From assembly GCF_900112185.1 (NCBI RefSeq), contig NZ_FOKP01000011.1, positions 105,749 through 169,748 on the forward strand: DNA of 64,000 nucleotides, given 5' to 3'. The notes beneath the pieces are model-generated. The model searched no databases, was not told the origin of the DNA, and saw nothing but the letters and a program-made list of their open reading frames with translations. Shown in pieces: positions 1 to 8,522 of this stretch. The position numbers and the translations under genes were made by a program. The stretch is from Allobosea sp. CRIB-10. Its GTDB lineage: Bacteria > Pseudomonadota > Alphaproteobacteria > Rhizobiales > Beijerinckiaceae. Numbering within the stretch: the first letter of the stretch is position 1; each line of letters begins with the position of its first letter.

Positions 1-526
1 GCACTTGGCTGAAGCTGATCGCCGTCGCCTGGGCGAGCGGGATGTAGAGCAGGGCGCTGAAGCCGCAGAGCATCGAGGCCAGCGTGGTCAGGCCGCGGAA
101 GATCTGCAGGCCGGGCCGGTCGGTCTTGAAGGCCAATGGCAGGCTGCGGCCAGCGATTATGCAGACCACCGCGCTCATGATGATCTGGCGGATCATCAGC
201 GTCTCGACCAACGGGATCGCCTTGCCCAGATGTTTGAAGGCGCCGACCATCACCGCATAAACCAGCAGCGCCGTGATCATGTAGACGGTGCCGCGCAGAT
301 TCGGGCTCGCGCGGCGCCACCACAGGCGCGCGCGATTGCGGCGCGCGGTGAGCCAACCCTCCCGAGACGGAGCGGACAGGACCGGCGGCAGCGGTCGCTC
401 CGGGGAGAGCGATTCGAGAGGGTCTGCTGGACTGCCGTCTTCGTTCGCGGGCGCAGGCAGCGCTTCAGCGAGGCCGAGGCTTTCGCTGCCGCGACCAGTC
501 GCTTCCGAAAGGCGGTCTTCGCTCAT
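1..526 (-). CDS. EamA/DMT-family transporter, N-terminal part (cut by window edge)
   Basis: Read on the minus strand, an open frame starts at the ATG at 524-526 and runs off the left edge with no stop. The first 75 or so residues are hydrophilic and rich in Pro, Glu and Ser. They are followed by hydrophobic helices that look like the start of a drug/metabolite transporter, with the first helix reading YMITALLVYAVMVGAFKHLG. EamA proteins have about ten membrane segments and export small metabolites. Only three or four are visible here, so substrate and full length are unknown. The long hydrophilic N-terminal tail is longer than usual for the family. A later internal start is possible, but codon bias stays consistent from this ATG. 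Confidence 0.7.
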   Translation of the reverse strand, partial: MSEDRLSEATGRGSESLGLAEALPAPANEDGSPADPLESLSPERPLPPVLSAPSREGWLTARRNRARLWWRRASPNLRGTVYMITALLVYAVMVGAFKHLGKAIPLVETLMIRQIIMSAVVCIIAGRSLPLAFKTDRPGLQIFRGLTTLASMLCGFSALLYIPLAQATAISFSQV

Positions 527-757
527 GGCTGCCCCGAGCCGGGCGGACGATGCCGACGGCCTATCAGATATCCTGCAGGATTGGACTGTCGCCGATTTTT
601 CTTCCGTTCGTCAGCGGCTTACGGACATGGCAGGGTTGCTCGTCACGGTTGCCGCCACGTCTCTGCGCTCTGCCGCGATGGCAAGGGCGGCATGCCGACA
701 AAGCCCTGTCATCGCCATGCGAATGGCGTATAGCAGCGCCGTGGCTCTGCCATAGGC

Positions 758-1879
758 ATGCGTCCGGGGGAGGTGATCGGGGCAATGCGGGATCTGCTGA
801 GGGATGCGATCGACGGCATCAGCGAATTGTCGCCGCGACGCTTTCCCTGGCGCCGTTTTCTGTTCGCCCTCGCGCTCGGCACCGTAGGCGGCTGGCTCTT
901 TGCCTATTACCGCTTGCCATTGCCCTGGATGCTCGGCTCGATGGTGTTCTGCACCGTGGCCGCAATCGCCCGCTCCCCCGTTGCGGCGCCGCCGGTGATT
1001 CGCCCGCCCATGTCGGCGGTAATCGGCGTGATGCTCGGCTCCGGCTTCAAACCGGAGATCATCGCCCAGATGCCGAACTGGCTGCCGACGATCGGCGGGC
1101 TGGTGCTGTTCATGGTCGCCTGCGGCCTGTGCTGCGTCACCTATTTCCGCCGCGTCGCCGGCTATGACCGTATCACCGCCTTCTTTTCAGGGATGCCGGG
1201 CGGCCTCGTCGAGATGGTGATCACCGGCGAGGAGAAGGGCGGCGATGCCCGCACCATCGCGCTGATCCACTCAGCTCGCATCCTGCTGGTGGTGATGACG
1301 CTGCCCTTCATCGTGCAATGGCTCGAAGGCGTCTCGCTCGGCGTCAACCGCAATCCGGGCCCGTCGATGTTCCAGACGCCGGCCTTGGGTTGGTTCTGGC
1401 TGGTCGCCAGCGCGATCGCCGGCGTGATGCTCGCCCATGCGCTGCGCATGCCGGCGAAGCAATTGCTCGGGCCGATGCTGGTCTCGGCGATCGTGCACCT
1501 CGTCGGCTTCAGCGATTCCGTGCCGCCCTACGAGATCGTCAACGTCGCCCAGCTCATCCTCGGCGTCACCATCGGCTGCCGCTTCGTCGGCACGCCGCCG
1601 CAGGCGATCCTGCGCATCCTGCTGATCTCCGTCGGCTCGACCGTGATCCTGGTGGCGCTGACGCTGGTCTTCGCCTTCGCCGTGGCGCATGTCTCGAGCT
1701 ACAAGCCGGTGCCGCTGATCCTGGCCTATTCGCCGGGCGGCCTCGCCGAGATGAGCCTGATTGCGCTGGCGCTGCACACCGAGGTCGCCTTCGTCGCGGC
1801 CCATCACATCATCCGGGTCTTCCTGGTGATGATCGGCGCCGGCCCGCTCTTCGGCTTCGTTGGCAGAAAGAAGCCGTAA
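758..1879 (+). CDS. AbrB-family integral membrane protein (PF05145 type)
   Basis: This 373-residue protein has about ten hydrophobic segments arranged as two similar halves. The sequence LPWMLGSMVF recurs in diverged form as KQLLGPMLVSAIVH, the internal duplication typical of the AbrB/'ammonia monooxygenase-like' membrane family. These proteins are often named transcriptional regulators, but they are membrane proteins of unclear function. They are unrelated to the DNA-binding AbrB of Bacillus. The ATG at 758 is used; an in-frame ATG at 785 is an equally reasonable start. The gene is monocistronic, with a divergent transporter gene on the left and a convergent glycosyltransferase on the right. 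The family call is firm and the function is not known. Confidence 0.8.
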   Translation: MRPGEVIGAMRDLLRDAIDGISELSPRRFPWRRFLFALALGTVGGWLFAYYRLPLPWMLGSMVFCTVAAIARSPVAAPPVIRPPMSAVIGVMLGSGFKPEIIAQMPNWLPTIGGLVLFMVACGLCCVTYFRRVAGYDRITAFFSGMPGGLVEMVITGEEKGGDARTIALIHSARILLVVMTLPFIVQWLEGVSLGVNRNPGPSMFQTPALGWFWLVASAIAGVMLAHALRMPAKQLLGPMLVSAIVHLVGFSDSVPPYEIVNVAQLILGVTIGCRFVGTPPQAILRILLISVGSTVILVALTLVFAFAVAHVSSYKPVPLILAYSPGGLAEMSLIALALHTEVAFVAAHHIIRVFLVMIGAGPLFGFVGRKKP

Positions 1880-1885
1880 GCGCCC

Positions 1886-2686
1886 TCAGGCGCTCTGCCT
1901 GGCCAGCTTTTGACGCAGCACCCGCATGAGGAAGGCCGGGTTGCCGACGACATAGCGCCGCCAAAGCCGGCGCGGCTCGAGCCAGAGGCGGTAGACCCAT
2001 TCGACACGCAAGCTACGGAAGGCTTCCGGCGCCCGCGCCACCTCGCCGGCGAGGAAATCGAACAGTGCGCCGATGCCGGCCGCGACCGCGCAATGGCGGG
2101 CGTCGATATGATCGGCGATCCACTGCTCCTGCCGCGGATTACCGAAGGCGACCAGCAGCAGGTCGGGCCGCTCATGCGCAAGCCGGGCGAGCAGGGCCGC
2201 CTCCTCGTGCGATCCGAAATAGCCGTGGCTCAGCACCGAGAAGCTATGCTGCGGATGGTCGGCCCGCAGCCGTGCCGCCGCGCGCTCGGCGACGCCCGGC
2301 CGGCCGCCGAGCAGCATCACGCGCAGCGGCCGCTTGCGGGTGGCGAGCATGGCCGGCGTGAGGTCGGTGCCGTTGAGATTGGCCGGGAAGGGCGCGCCGT
2401 AGAGCAGGCGCGAGCCGATGTCGACGCCGATTCCGTCCGGCAGGACCAGGAACCCGGCGAGGCGCTCGCGCAGGCCGGCATCACCAGCGGCGATGTTGAC
2501 CAGGTTGGCATTGCAATAGGCCAGATGCAGATGCCCGCCACCGTCGAAAGCATGGTCGATCAGCGCGAGCGCCTCGTCGCGCGTCACTGCCGCGACCGGC
2601 ACGCCGGCGATGTCGCGGCGCGGCGGTTCGGGAGGGGCGGCCAGGGCCGCCGGTCGCTGCGAGGGTTTGAAGAGAACGACGTTCAT
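1886..2686 (-). CDS. WecG/TagA/CpsF-family glycosyltransferase
   Basis: This protein of about 266 residues is a GT26-family enzyme, which transfers N-acetylmannosaminuronic acid or related sugars onto a lipid-linked acceptor in surface polysaccharide assembly. Family signatures are the YCNANLVNIAAGD block near residue 60, DGIGVDIGSRLL, a Rossmann-like RVMLLGGRPGVAERAA segment, and DLLLVAFGNPRQEQWI followed by a GIGALFDFLAGEVARAPE stretch. No membrane segment is present. The start is uncertain. The ATG at 2686 gives the normal family length, while one at 2734 would add 16 residues. It is divergent from the WcaJ-type gene at 3.06 kb, so the two probably serve one exopolysaccharide pathway. Confidence 0.85.
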   Translation of the reverse strand: MNVVLFKPSQRPAALAAPPEPPRRDIAGVPVAAVTRDEALALIDHAFDGGGHLHLAYCNANLVNIAAGDAGLRERLAGFLVLPDGIGVDIGSRLLYGAPFPANLNGTDLTPAMLATRKRPLRVMLLGGRPGVAERAAARLRADHPQHSFSVLSHGYFGSHEEAALLARLAHERPDLLLVAFGNPRQEQWIADHIDARHCAVAAGIGALFDFLAGEVARAPEAFRSLRVEWVYRLWLEPRRLWRRYVVGNPAFLMRVLRQKLARQSA

Positions 2687-3058
2687 CTCGATCGCTGCTG
2701 GCGCACGCATCGCCATGCTGACGGCGTAGATCATCGTCTTCGTTGGGTTTCTCGCGAGGGTCAAGCTGAACCCCCTGATAGGATGAACATCGCCTTTCCC
2801 TGATCCGATAGCTGGCCTGGTCGCGGCAGTCTGCGTCTTGTTTCGCGATGTGTTCCGGAATGGGACATGTCTCGGACATGCTCGGCCCTGATCTTGCCGG
2901 ATCATGCCGATTCCAGCGCATTTCCTTGAGATTTATCCGTCCGCAATCACGGCACCGCCCTTGCCACCTCGACCGACGAGGCGGCCGCCGGCGCATCTCC
3001 TTGTGCCGATCCGAACCGCCTGTGACCGGCCCCCGACGGTCTTGGAAGCGAGCGCGGT
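2687..3058. other. Divergent intergenic region between two exopolysaccharide genes
   Basis: About 370 bases separate the divergent GT26 and WcaJ-type genes. The stretch should hold both promoters. A short direct repeat of ggacatg occurs near 2869-2880 and could be part of an operator, but no convincing sigma70 hexamers, terminator or small gene could be singled out. Confidence 0.4.
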
Positions 3059-4516
3059 ATGATGAGCGTCAACGACCTGAACTATGAAGTCGTTACGGCA
3101 GCCGACCAGCGCGCCAATGCGCTGCGGCACTGGATCGGACTGATCACCGCACTGGTCGATGCGGTGACCGTCGCTACCGTGGTCGCCGGCACCTCGATCG
3201 CCTATCACTTCGTCGCCTATCGCCATCTCGGCAATGACAAGATCACTGTCGAGCTCGCCTCGATGATCGCCGCGATCTTCGTCTTTACCAATCTGATGCG
3301 CGGCCGCTATCGGCTGGAGAATTATCTCTCGACCAAGGGCCAGATCGCCTCGGCCTTCACGGTCTGGAACCTGACGATGATCGCCTTCGTCGCCATCGTC
3401 TTCATGGTCAAGATCAACGACCAGTATTCGCGCGCGGTCGTGCTCGCCACCTATGTCGCCGGCGCCCCGCTGATCGCGCTCGCCCGCTCGGCGATCGTGC
3501 GGACGATCTCAATGGCCTCGAAGACCGGCCGGATCACCTCCGAGCGGGTCTTCCTGATCGGGCGCGAGAGCGAGGTGATGTCCTTCGTCGCCCGCCACCA
3601 GCCCTGGAACATCGGCTTCTCGATCGTCGACGTCGCCTTCCTGCGCAGCAACGACCCACGCCGGATCAATGATCCGCAGGCCGCGCTCGCCGCGGACCTC
3701 GCCACCGCCTCGGCCCGCGCCCGCGATCTCAAGCCGGATGCCGTCTTCATCGCTTTGCCCTGGTCTGACCAGGAGACGATCGATGCCTGCATCGACGCCT
3801 TCATGAACCTGCCGGTCGCGATCCATCTGACGCCGGAGCGGATCATGGACCGCTTCGACAACCCTCATATCGTGCGGATCGGTTCGCTCGCCTCGCTCAG
3901 GCTGACGCGCCCCGCGCTGTCCTTCGGCCAGATCCTGTTCAAGCGTCTCTTCGACATCGTCGCCGCCAGCGCGATCCTCATCGCCAGCCTGCCGGTGCTC
4001 CTGCTGATCGCCCTCGCGATCAAGCTCGATTCTAACGGGCCGGTGCTGTTCCTGCAGCGCCGCTACGGCTTCAACCAGGAGCCGTTCCGCATCTTCAAGT
4101 TCCGCACCATGACGACGACCGACGATGGCGAGGTGGTCAAGCAGGCGACGCGCAACGATCCGCGCATCACCAGGATCGGCAGCTTCCTGCGGCGCTATAA
4201 TCTCGACGAATTGCCGCAGCTGCTCAACGTCATCGCCGGGCAGATGTCGCTGGTCGGACCCCGCCCGCATGCGCTCGCCCATGACCGCGAGTTCCAGCGC
4301 AAGATCGCGCTCTATGCCAGGCGCCACAACGTCAAGCCCGGCATCACCGGCTGGGCCCAGGTCAATGGCCTGCGCGGCGAGACCGACACCGACGACAAGA
4401 TGGCCCGCCGTATCGCCTATGACCACTGGTATATCGACAACTGGTCGTTCTGGCTCGATATCGGCATCTTGCTGCGCACCGCGTTCAGCCCTCGGGCGTT
4501 CAGGAACGCCCGCTGA
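3059..4516 (+). CDS. Undecaprenyl-phosphate glycosylphosphotransferase (WcaJ/ExoY type)
   Basis: This 485-residue enzyme starts exopolysaccharide repeat-unit synthesis by moving a hexose-1-phosphate from a UDP-sugar to undecaprenyl phosphate at the inner membrane. The N-terminal half has four membrane segments (about residues 20-130) and a CoA-binding-like Rossmann region (VFLIGRESEVMSFV). A further hydrophobic segment (IVAASAILIASLPVLLLIAL) leads into the catalytic domain with FKFRTM, NLDELPQLLNVIAGQMSLVGPRP and PGITGWAQVNG. Length and layout match the full WcaJ-like family rather than the short ExoY. A second ATG directly follows the first. Its partner is the divergent GT26 glycosyltransferase. 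Confidence 0.92.
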   Translation: MMSVNDLNYEVVTAADQRANALRHWIGLITALVDAVTVATVVAGTSIAYHFVAYRHLGNDKITVELASMIAAIFVFTNLMRGRYRLENYLSTKGQIASAFTVWNLTMIAFVAIVFMVKINDQYSRAVVLATYVAGAPLIALARSAIVRTISMASKTGRITSERVFLIGRESEVMSFVARHQPWNIGFSIVDVAFLRSNDPRRINDPQAALAADLATASARARDLKPDAVFIALPWSDQETIDACIDAFMNLPVAIHLTPERIMDRFDNPHIVRIGSLASLRLTRPALSFGQILFKRLFDIVAASAILIASLPVLLLIALAIKLDSNGPVLFLQRRYGFNQEPFRIFKFRTMTTTDDGEVVKQATRNDPRITRIGSFLRRYNLDELPQLLNVIAGQMSLVGPRPHALAHDREFQRKIALYARRHNVKPGITGWAQVNGLRGETDTDDKMARRIAYDHWYIDNWSFWLDIGILLRTAFSPRAFRNAR

Positions 4517-4617
4517 GCGGAAACCTGACGCAACCCTCCCTTGAAGCTATCGCGCCTTTCCGGTTGATGGCTTTCAGCTAGAGTTCGCCGGCCAGCTTCA
4601 GGGAGGGGCGTCTTTCA

Positions 4618-5364
4618 ATGAATCAAATCGATTTGAACGGCAGGGTCGCGATCGTCACCGGCGGCGCCCAGGGGATCGGCCGGGCCGTCGCCGAGCGTCT
4701 CGCTGCCAGCGGCGCCAAGGTCGCGATCTGGGACCTCGACGGCAGGCTCGCCAATGAGGCGGCGGCCGCGATCGGCCCGGCCGCGAGCGGACTTTCGATC
4801 GACGTCACCGACGCCAAGGCCGTGAACGCTGCCGCCGCCGAGCTGGAGCAGCGCCATGGCAGCGTCGACATCCTCGTCACCAGCGCCGGCATCGCCGGGC
4901 CGAACCTGAAGACCTGGGAATACCCGCTCGACGAATGGGGCAAGATCATGCGCCTCAATGTCGACGGCACCCTGCATTGCTGCCAGGCGGTGATCCCCGG
5001 CATGATCAAGCGCAATTACGGGCGGCTCGTGCTTGTCGCCTCGATCGCCGGCAAGGAGGGCAACCCCAACGCCTCCGCCTATTCGGCCTCGAAGGCGGCG
5101 GTGATCGCGCTGACCAAATCGCTCGGCAAGGAACTGGCGCAGCAGGACATCGCGGTGAACTGCATCACCCCGGCCGCCGCCCGCACCCGCATCTTCGATC
5201 AGATGAGCGAAGAGCATATCGGCTACATGCTGGCCAAGATTCCGCGCGGGCGCTTCCTGCTGCCGGAGGAGGTCGCCGCGATGGTCGCCTTCCTGGCCTC
5301 GGCCGAGAACAGCTTCACCACCGGCGCGGTGTTCGACCTCTCGGGCGGGCGGGCGACCTACTGA
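4618..5364 (+). CDS. SDR-family NAD(P)-dependent oxidoreductase
   Basis: This 248-residue classical short-chain dehydrogenase carries the cofactor motif TGGAQGIG at about residues 14-21, acidic D41 after the second strand (suggesting NAD preference), SAG in place of NNAG, the catalytic Ser of VASIAG and the YSASK active-site Tyr-Lys. It resembles 3-oxoacyl-ACP reductases and sugar/polyol dehydrogenases of the FabG group, and the substrate cannot be read from sequence. A GGGAGGGG ribosome-binding site sits 8-10 bases before the ATG. A hydrolase gene follows 69 bases downstream on the same strand and may be co-transcribed. Confidence 0.88.
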   Translation: MNQIDLNGRVAIVTGGAQGIGRAVAERLAASGAKVAIWDLDGRLANEAAAAIGPAASGLSIDVTDAKAVNAAAAELEQRHGSVDILVTSAGIAGPNLKTWEYPLDEWGKIMRLNVDGTLHCCQAVIPGMIKRNYGRLVLVASIAGKEGNPNASAYSASKAAVIALTKSLGKELAQQDIAVNCITPAAARTRIFDQMSEEHIGYMLAKIPRGRFLLPEEVAAMVAFLASAENSFTTGAVFDLSGGRATY

Positions 5365-5433
5365 CAGCCAAATCGCCCGTGCCACGCTAAAGCGGGCTGG
5401 TCACGGCTGTGGCCGGCCCGCTAGATTGACTTC

Positions 5434-6693
5434 ATGACAACGACCCTGCCTTCGCCCGCCGTCCTCGGCGCCCGCGCTTTCGCCGCTCTCGCCGGCCTCA
5501 ACCGGTTCACGGACGAGCCGGGCAAGCTGACGCGGCTCTATCTCTCGCCATCGCACCGGCAGGGCGCCGAATACGTCAAGGGTGCGATGGAGGTCGCGGG
5601 GCTGACAGCCTTCATCGACGCCGCCGGCTCGGTGCAGGGACGACGCGAGGGTGTGTCGCCCGGTCTGCCGGCGGTGCTGATCGGCTCGCATATCGACACT
5701 GTCCGCGATGGCGGTCGCTTCGACGGCAATCTCGGCGTCGTCGCCGGCATCCTGGCGACGCAGGCGATCCGCGATGCCGGCATCGCCTTGCCCTTCGCGC
5801 TCGAGGTCATCGCTTTCGGCGACGAGGAGACGGTGCGCTTCCCGACCTCGCTCTCGACCTCCTCGGCCCTGATCGGCCATTACGACCCGGCCTGGCTCAA
5901 CTCGCGCGACGCCGACGGCGTCGTGCTGCGCGATGCGCTCGTCGCCTTCGGCGGCGATCCGGCGGGGATCGCGGGCCTCGCCCGCAAGCCGGGCTCGGTC
6001 AAGGCCTATCTCGAAGTCCATATCGAGCAGGGCCCGGTGCTCGAGGTCGAGGGCGAGGCGGTCGGCATCGTCACCGCGATCAACGCCCAGAGCCGCGCTG
6101 CCGTGCACGTCACCGGCGAGGCCGGTCACGCCGGCACCGTCCCGATGAAATTGCGCAAGGATGCGCTGACCGCCGCCGCCGAGATGGCGCTGGCGCTGGA
6201 GGCGATCGCCGGCAGCCATGACCAGGCGGTCGGCACGGTCGGCGTCTTCCGGCCCGATCCCGGCGCCACCAATGTCGTGCCCGGCGCGGCCGATTTCACC
6301 ATCGATTATCGGGCCCCGTCGGGCGACACCGTCGCCGCCATGGAACGCGAGATCCAGCAGCGCTTCGGCGAGATCGCCAAACGGCGTGGCGTCGGGCTGA
6401 CGATCACGCCCTATTCGCGCGAGGATGCGACGCCGATGGCGGCGGAGTTGCAGGAGGCGCTCGCCGCCGGCATCGCCCGGACCGGATCCAATCTCTCGGC
6501 GCGCCGTCTGCCCTCCGGGGCTGGCCATGACGCCATGGCGATGGCGCGACTTTGCCCGTCCGCCATGCTGTTCGTGCGCTGCGAGAAGGGCATCAGCCAT
6601 TCGCCGCTGGAGAACATGACCGAGCTCGACGCCGGTATCGCCATCCGCGTGCTGATCGAGACGATCCTGGAACTGGCGCGGCGCGAGGGCTGA
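5434..6693 (+). CDS. M20-family Zn-dependent amidohydrolase (allantoate amidohydrolase / N-carbamoyl-amino-acid hydrolase)
   Basis: This 419-residue member of the AllC/HyuC group of M20 metallo-hydrolases has metal-binding motifs GSHIDTVRDGGRFDG (about residues 88-102), GDEETVRFP, HIEQGPVLE (about 195) and GHAGTVPM for the dimerisation/lid domain. The C-terminal PSGAGHDAMAM supplies the last metal-linked His. Such enzymes hydrolyse allantoate or N-carbamoyl-L-amino acids, releasing ammonia and CO2. No purine-catabolism or hydantoinase gene lies beside it, so the exact substrate is open. It may be co-transcribed with the preceding SDR. Confidence 0.85.
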   Translation: MTTTLPSPAVLGARAFAALAGLNRFTDEPGKLTRLYLSPSHRQGAEYVKGAMEVAGLTAFIDAAGSVQGRREGVSPGLPAVLIGSHIDTVRDGGRFDGNLGVVAGILATQAIRDAGIALPFALEVIAFGDEETVRFPTSLSTSSALIGHYDPAWLNSRDADGVVLRDALVAFGGDPAGIAGLARKPGSVKAYLEVHIEQGPVLEVEGEAVGIVTAINAQSRAAVHVTGEAGHAGTVPMKLRKDALTAAAEMALALEAIAGSHDQAVGTVGVFRPDPGATNVVPGAADFTIDYRAPSGDTVAAMEREIQQRFGEIAKRRGVGLTITPYSREDATPMAAELQEALAAGIARTGSNLSARRLPSGAGHDAMAMARLCPSAMLFVRCEKGISHSPLENMTELDAGIAIRVLIETILELARREG

Positions 6694-6718
6694 GAGCGCG
6701 TCATTCGCGGCGAAACCG

Positions 6719-6826
6719 AGAGCATTTTCGAGCGAAGTGGATACCGGTTCGCGTGAAGAAAATGCGATAAAACAAAGGCCTTGAGCATTTCCGTGATTCG
6801 GAGAAACACGGAAATGCTCAAGCGCG
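6719..6826. repeat. Dispersed intergenic repeat, family B, copy 1
   Basis: The stretch contains gcgaagtgg, accggttcgcgtgaagaaaa and tgcgataaaacaa, and recurs with few differences at 39.99-40.10 kb. Its right end is an inverted repeat (gagcatttccgtg / cacggaaatgctc). Both copies lie just downstream of a stop codon. It looks like a small non-autonomous palindromic element typical of Hyphomicrobiales intergenic DNA. Confidence 0.8.
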
Positions 6827-6900
6827 GACCCGGCAATTCCGGGATAAGGCGCCGGTCAGTGCCTCATCCTGCCGAGCACGGCTTGTGCCTTGAAAACTCC

Positions 6901-6942
6901 CGCGCCCTTCGCCCTTTGGGGGACAGGGAGGCGAAGGGCGCG
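6901..6942 (-). terminator. Strong stem-loop after the small secreted-protein gene
   Basis: A perfect 13-base inverted repeat (6901-6913 with 6930-6942) encloses a 16-base loop. It lies directly past the stop of the minus-strand gene at 6953. No clear U-run follows on either strand, so it may be an mRNA 3' stabilising hairpin or a bidirectional weak terminator rather than a classic one. Confidence 0.5.
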
Positions 6943-6952
6943 GCGGCCGCTT

Positions 6953-7234
6953 CTACCAGCGGTCGTAACGGTCGTGATGGCGGCCGCCATGGGCCGGGGC
7001 CCAGGGCGGCGGGCCGCCGCGGTGATGGCGATAGCCGTAGTCGTCGCGATAGCGATGGCGGCGCTCCCAGCGGTGCTGGCGCCGAATCTCCCACATCCGG
7101 TACTCGCGGCCGTGGCGGGCATAGCTGGCCTCGACCTTGTCGAGCGTGGCAGCGCCGCTGAAGGCTTCGCTGGCGGCGGCCGGGGTCATGGCGGCGCCGA
7201 GCGCGATCGCCGCGGCGATGAGAAGCTGTCGCAT
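6953..7234 (-). CDS. Small secreted His/Arg/Tyr-rich protein
   Basis: This 93-residue protein starts at the ATG at 7234, seven bases after an AGGAG ribosome-binding site. An N-terminal signal peptide (MRQLLIAAAIALGAAMTPA, cleavage after AAA-S) is followed by a short helix-like segment. From about residue 45 the tail is dominated by Arg, His and Tyr with GGPPPW. The mature protein is probably periplasmic, and the His-rich tail could bind metal, although nothing shows this directly. Similar small basic exported proteins are common and uncharacterised in Hyphomicrobiales. Confidence 0.7.
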   Translation of the reverse strand: MRQLLIAAAIALGAAMTPAAASEAFSGAATLDKVEASYARHGREYRMWEIRRQHRWERRHRYRDDYGYRHHRGGPPPWAPAHGGRHHDRYDRW

Positions 7235-7360
7235 AGGGCATCTCCTTTTGGTTGCCGCGATAAATGCGTGTCTGTCCAGAACTCCGCGTGAACGGTGTAG
7301 TTCGCTGGCGTTCATCTTCGCCCGGTTTCCGCCGCGGGCCTGCGAGGTTATGATGCCGGG

Positions 7361-7792
7361 ATGCCCCTGCCGCCCGACTTCGTCCACGCCTCGCGTGATC
7401 TGGAACGCTTCCTGCTCGATGCCCGCGAGACCCTGAGCCACGCGACCACCCATCAGACCTGGTACTCGGTGCTCGGCGTCTTCGTCACCTTCCGGGCGCG
7501 CCTGTCGGTGCCGCAGGCGGTCGCCTTCGCACAGGCGCTGCCGCCGCTCCTCGGCGCGATGTTCCTCTACGAATGGGACCCGGCGCAGGAGCCGCTGGCC
7601 TTCGCACCGCGGGCGGAATTGGCGCGCGAGGCGATGGGATTTCGCATCGAGCACAGCTTTCTGCCGGAGAGCGCGATCGAGGATGTCGCCGCCGCGCTCT
7701 GGCGGCATGTGGATCGCCGCGCCTTCGCGCGCATGCTCGACACCTTGCCGCCGGCAGCGCGGGCGTTCTGGGCTTTGCCTGCTGAAACCTGA
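7361..7792 (+). CDS. DUF2267 family protein
   Basis: This 143-residue soluble protein matches the DUF2267 pattern: a helical repeat with FxxHASRDLERFLLDAREHLxxxT at the start and a central TWYSVLGVFVTFRARLSVPQAVAFAQALPP segment. That segment is followed by a second, related helical half. No catalytic motif is visible and the function of the family is unknown. It is divergent from the small secreted protein and convergent with the SpoIIAA-like gene that ends four bases beyond its stop. Confidence 0.75.
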   Translation: MPLPPDFVHASRDLERFLLDARETLSHATTHQTWYSVLGVFVTFRARLSVPQAVAFAQALPPLLGAMFLYEWDPAQEPLAFAPRAELAREAMGFRIEHSFLPESAIEDVAAALWRHVDRRAFARMLDTLPPAARAFWALPAET

Positions 7793-7795
7793 AGG

Positions 7796-8182
7796 TCAGG
7801 CGTTCGGTCCGCCCTCGATCTCGCTGGCCCAGGCGAGCGCCGCGTCGAAGGCATCCGGCTTGAAGCTTCTGACCTCGACGAAGGGCACGAGCGGGCTGGC
7901 GATCGCCACCAGCGTCTCGATCCAGCCCTTGTCGGTGACGACAGCCTCGCGCGGAAAGCGGTGCCATTGCAGGATCTTACCGAAGCCGTAGCGCGCGTCC
8001 TTGAGGCCGGCGCGGAAGGTCATGTCCTCGAAGCCGCTGAGGTCGGCGAGGATGCCGAGCTTCTCATGGCGTTCGAGCTTGGCCTCGATCTCGGCGATCA
8101 GCCTGTCGAAATCCGGCTCGTCGAGCGTGCCGGTGATGCGGAAGGCCGCGACATGGTCGGCGGCGGGAAGGATGTCGAGCAT
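7796..8182 (-). CDS. SpoIIAA-like (STAS-related) protein
   Basis: This 128-residue protein starts at 8182 behind GGAGGCGCCC. The sequence follows the SpoIIAA-like family (PF11964): a beta strand HVAAFRITGTLDEPDFDRLI, helix, then KLGILADLSGFEDMTF, ending with a strand VEVRSFKPDAFDAALAWA. Members fold like anti-sigma-factor antagonists but usually lack the phosphorylated Ser, and their cellular role is unclear. An upstream in-frame extension to 8359 exists but is low in coding quality. Confidence 0.75.
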   Translation of the reverse strand: MLDILPAADHVAAFRITGTLDEPDFDRLIAEIEAKLERHEKLGILADLSGFEDMTFRAGLKDARYGFGKILQWHRFPREAVVTDKGWIETLVAIASPLVPFVEVRSFKPDAFDAALAWASEIEGGPNA

Positions 8183-8300
8183 GGGCGCCTCCTGGTCTGC
8201 ACCGGAGACAACGCAGGCCTGCGGGCGAAGTTCGCAGGCGAACCATCGCCGGGCGGAGGCGTTGGCAATGCATGGGGGCTCAACGCACGCAAAGGAGACG

Positions 8301-8519
8301 ATGATGGCCAATGCTGGCGGGAAGCTCGGTCCGAGCATCAACGGCAAGGGAGACGGCACCGGCGCGACGAGCTCGCGACCGGTCTCGCTGCCCGATCACA
8401 AGGTGCTCTCCAATCGCGACAAGACACAACTCAACCGCGGCCGCGGCCTCGACGGCAAATGGATCGGGAACGAGCAGGTCTACGAGACGCAGGCGAACCG
8501 GCGTTCACCGGGCGACTGA
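8301..8519 (+). CDS. Hypothetical small protein (72 aa)
   Basis: AAAGGAG lies six bases before the ATG at 8301, a strong ribosome-binding site for a 72-residue hydrophilic protein rich in Gly, Asn, Arg and Asp (for example NAGGKLGPSINGKGDGTGAT and LNRGRGLDGKWIGNEQVYET). There is no signal peptide or membrane segment. I do not recognise a family. Codon use is normal and it is divergent from the SpoIIAA-like gene, so it is probably real. Confidence 0.55.
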   Translation: MMANAGGKLGPSINGKGDGTGATSSRPVSLPDHKVLSNRDKTQLNRGRGLDGKWIGNEQVYETQANRRSPGD

Positions 8520-8522
8520 GGC

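Noticed and set aside
5..755. Plus-strand open frames of 155-242 codons at the left edge
   Set aside because: Arg- and Ala-rich antisense translation over the minus-strand DMT transporter, with no coding signatures.
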